Below, one piece after another: positions 11,237 through 12,334 of a DNA stretch of 12,334 nt. This DNA is from Clostridia bacterium. GTDB lineage: Bacteria > Bacillota > Clostridia > Christensenellales > CAG-917. The DNA is taken from positions 1 to 12,334 of the forward strand of contig JAFWBH010000159.1 in assembly GCA_017507205.1 (NCBI GenBank), written 5' to 3'. The notes beneath the pieces were generated by a model, which worked only from the letters and a program-made list of their open reading frames with translations, had not been told where the DNA came from and searched no databases. How positions within the stretch are numbered: position 1 is the first letter of the stretch; the number at the start of each line of letters is the position of its first letter. The position numbers were made by a program, and so were the translations under genes.

Positions 11237-12037
11237 ATGGACAAAATTCTCATTGAAAACTATGAAGTTGTTGCTCTCCACGGAGTCAATCCCGAGGAGA
11301 AGGTCAACCCCCAAAGATTCTTGATTTCTTGTGAAATTGAGAGCGATTTTTCATCGTGCGCAAAAAATGACGATATCAACCAAACATCCAGTTATTCTGC
11401 CGTTTGTAAGCTGATAAAGTCCTTTGTTGGTGAAAACAGCTTTGATTTGATTGAAACAATTGCTGTTGGACTTTCAAGAAAAATACTCCTTGCTTTCCCG
11501 ATGATTAAATCAATCAAGGTGACGGTCAAAAAGCCCGATGCGCCAATGAAAGGAAGCTTTGACTATGTTGGCGTGTCAACAGAGAAGTCATGGCACAAAG
11601 TGTATCTTGCACTAGGCTCAAATCTTGGTGATAAGGAAGGATATCTTGACCTTGCAGTTGAATGTATAAATGCTGATGACAATTTCAGAAATGCAAGAGA
11701 AAGCAGTCGCATTGAAACAGCACCCTATGGTGGTGTGGCAGATGAGATGTTTGTCAACAGCGTTGTTGAGGTTGAAACATTGTATTCACCCTATGAGCTT
11801 CTTGATGCCATACACGCCATTGAAGAAAAGGGAGAAAGAGTGCGCAGGGAGAGATGGGGTAATCGCACCCTTGATGTAGACATTCTTTTCTATGATGATA
11901 TCATCATTGGAGATGAAAGGCTTGCAATCCCTCATCCCGATTTGACCAATAGAGATTTCGTCCTTTTGCCAATGAGGGAGTTGAATGAAAATCACGTTCA
12001 TCCACTCTACAAAAAGCGCATAAAAGAATTGGTTTAA
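11237..12037 (+). CDS. folBK: FolB-FolK fusion: dihydroneopterin aldolase and HPPK
   Basis: A bifunctional enzyme of 266 residues. Residues 1-118 are dihydroneopterin aldolase, which splits dihydroneopterin to 6-hydroxymethyl-dihydropterin and glycolaldehyde: HGVNPEEK (15-22) with the catalytic-type Glu, TSSYS (50-54), LIETIA (71-76) and KKPDAP (98-103) with the lysine of the KP motif. Residues 120-266 are 6-hydroxymethyl-dihydropterin pyrophosphokinase, with LGSNLGD (126-132), RWGNRTLDVDI (206-216) holding the two magnesium aspartates D213 and D215, and IPHPDLTNRDFVLLP. I start at ATG 11237, one base after the folP stop and matching FolB; a TTG in frame at 11219 is less likely. No good Shine-Dalgarno is seen, so translation probably depends on reinitiation after FolP. 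It supplies the FolP substrate. Confidence 0.93.
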   Translation: MDKILIENYEVVALHGVNPEEKVNPQRFLISCEIESDFSSCAKNDDINQTSSYSAVCKLIKSFVGENSFDLIETIAVGLSRKILLAFPMIKSIKVTVKKPDAPMKGSFDYVGVSTEKSWHKVYLALGSNLGDKEGYLDLAVECINADDNFRNARESSRIETAPYGGVADEMFVNSVVEVETLYSPYELLDAIHAIEEKGERVRRERWGNRTLDVDILFYDDIIIGDERLAIPHPDLTNRDFVLLPMRELNENHVHPLYKKRIKELV

Positions 12038-12103
12038 TTTGAAAATATGGAAAAATCGTTAAAAAAATTAAAGTTTTAAACAATCTAACCATATCAAAAC
12101 TAA

Positions 12104-12130
12104 AATTCGCACTGAAATAGTGCGTTTTTT
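12104..12130 (+). terminator. Terminator of the folate operon
   Basis: CGCACT (12108-12113), loop GAAAT, AGTGCG (12119-12124), then TTTTTT. It lies about 70 bases past the folBK stop codon. Confidence 0.9.
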
Positions 12131-12240
12131 AATGCCAAATTCCCAGCATTTTCAACATATTCAAAGCCAGATATTGCAAAAACAAATCAAAAATATGTAA
12201 AAATATATATTTTATTTGCAGTTTTTGTAGAGTTTTTTAT

Positions 12241-12269
12241 TTGCCATTAAATAAAAAATAGTATATAAT
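12241..12269 (+). promoter_or_regulatory. Promoter for the gene starting at 12331
   Basis: TTGCCA (12241-12246), 17-bp spacer, perfect TATAAT (12264-12269). The upstream stretch from about 12180 is very A/T-rich and may act as an UP element. Between the fol terminator and this promoter I see no gene. Confidence 0.7.
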
Positions 12270-12330
12270 TACAGAGGATTTTGGATTTTATTATTATTTA
12301 TTATGTATTAGGAAGATAGGAGAAAGAAGA

Positions 12331-12334
12331 ATGA
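12331..12334 (+). CDS. Start of the next gene (truncated by the window end)
   Basis: An ATG at 12331 stands eight bases after AGGAG (12318-12322) and follows a good promoter. Only one codon and one base are visible, so the product cannot be named. Confidence 0.55.

Noticed and set aside
12131..12240. Possible small RNA or gene in the gap after the fol operon.
   Set aside because: A/T-rich sequence without a ribosome-binding site, open frame or strong fold; only a long-loop CAAAAAC/GTTTTTG pairing is seen.

Overview
This is a chromosomal window from a low-to-moderate GC, anaerobic Firmicute, most likely a gut or rumen member of the Clostridia. I infer this from the family mix: a stand-alone TrpB2-type tryptophan synthase, an oxygen-sensitive radical SAM sulfatase-maturase-type enzyme, a C_GCAxxG_C_C redox protein, a BspA-like leucine-rich-repeat lipoprotein, and a tetrahydrofolate (THF) riboswitch, which is known mainly from Clostridia and Lactobacillales. 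Strong AGGAGG-type Shine-Dalgarno sequences, sigma-A-like promoters and two well-supported TTG starts agree. No mobile element, tRNA, rRNA or CRISPR array is visible.

Layout. Bases 1-244 are a non-coding leader with small inverted repeats and a promoter for trpB2 (245-1621, +). A bidirectional terminator separates it from a convergent radical SAM gene (1734-2861, -). That gene has a clear extended -10 promoter and an 18-bp perfect palindrome over its predicted transcription start. Bases 2862-3082 hold clustered inverted repeats that end the next minus-strand gene, a 47-residue zinc-ribbon protein (3083-3226). A second plus-strand unit starts from a near-consensus promoter at 3401-3429. It carries a C_GCAxxG_C_C protein (3460-3873), YhbY (3892-4182), a coupled 60-residue basic/acidic protein (4182-4364) and probably the 1277-residue surface lipoprotein (4407-8240), ending at a strong GAAA-loop terminator (8258-8291).

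The third plus-strand unit is a folate operon. A promoter (8354-8382), preceded by a 19-bp palindrome, drives a THF riboswitch (about 8407-8505), then a terminator (8515-8539), then folC, folE, folP and a folB-folK fusion, closing with a terminator at 12104-12130. Together these genes cover GTP to dihydroneopterin triphosphate (FolE), dihydroneopterin cleavage and pyrophosphorylation (FolB-FolK), condensation with p-aminobenzoate (FolP) and glutamylation (FolC). Dihydroneopterin triphosphate dephosphorylation, dihydrofolate reductase and p-aminobenzoate synthesis are not in the window. The expression platform can be read directly: the 5' strand of riboswitch P1 can pair either with its aptamer partner or, over 8 perfect bases, with the 5' arm of the terminator. 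The 3' arm of that terminator is also the Shine-Dalgarno of folC, and the U-tract runs into its TTG start codon. Feedback by reduced folate could thus act on both transcription and translation.

The last 200 bases hold a promoter and ribosome-binding site for a gene whose ATG is at 12331. The most unusual items are the riboswitch platform, the surface lipoprotein with a C3H-like cysteine ladder and a four-repeat LRR super-period, an altered FolP substrate loop, and an Asp-to-Glu change beside a cluster cysteine in the radical SAM enzyme.
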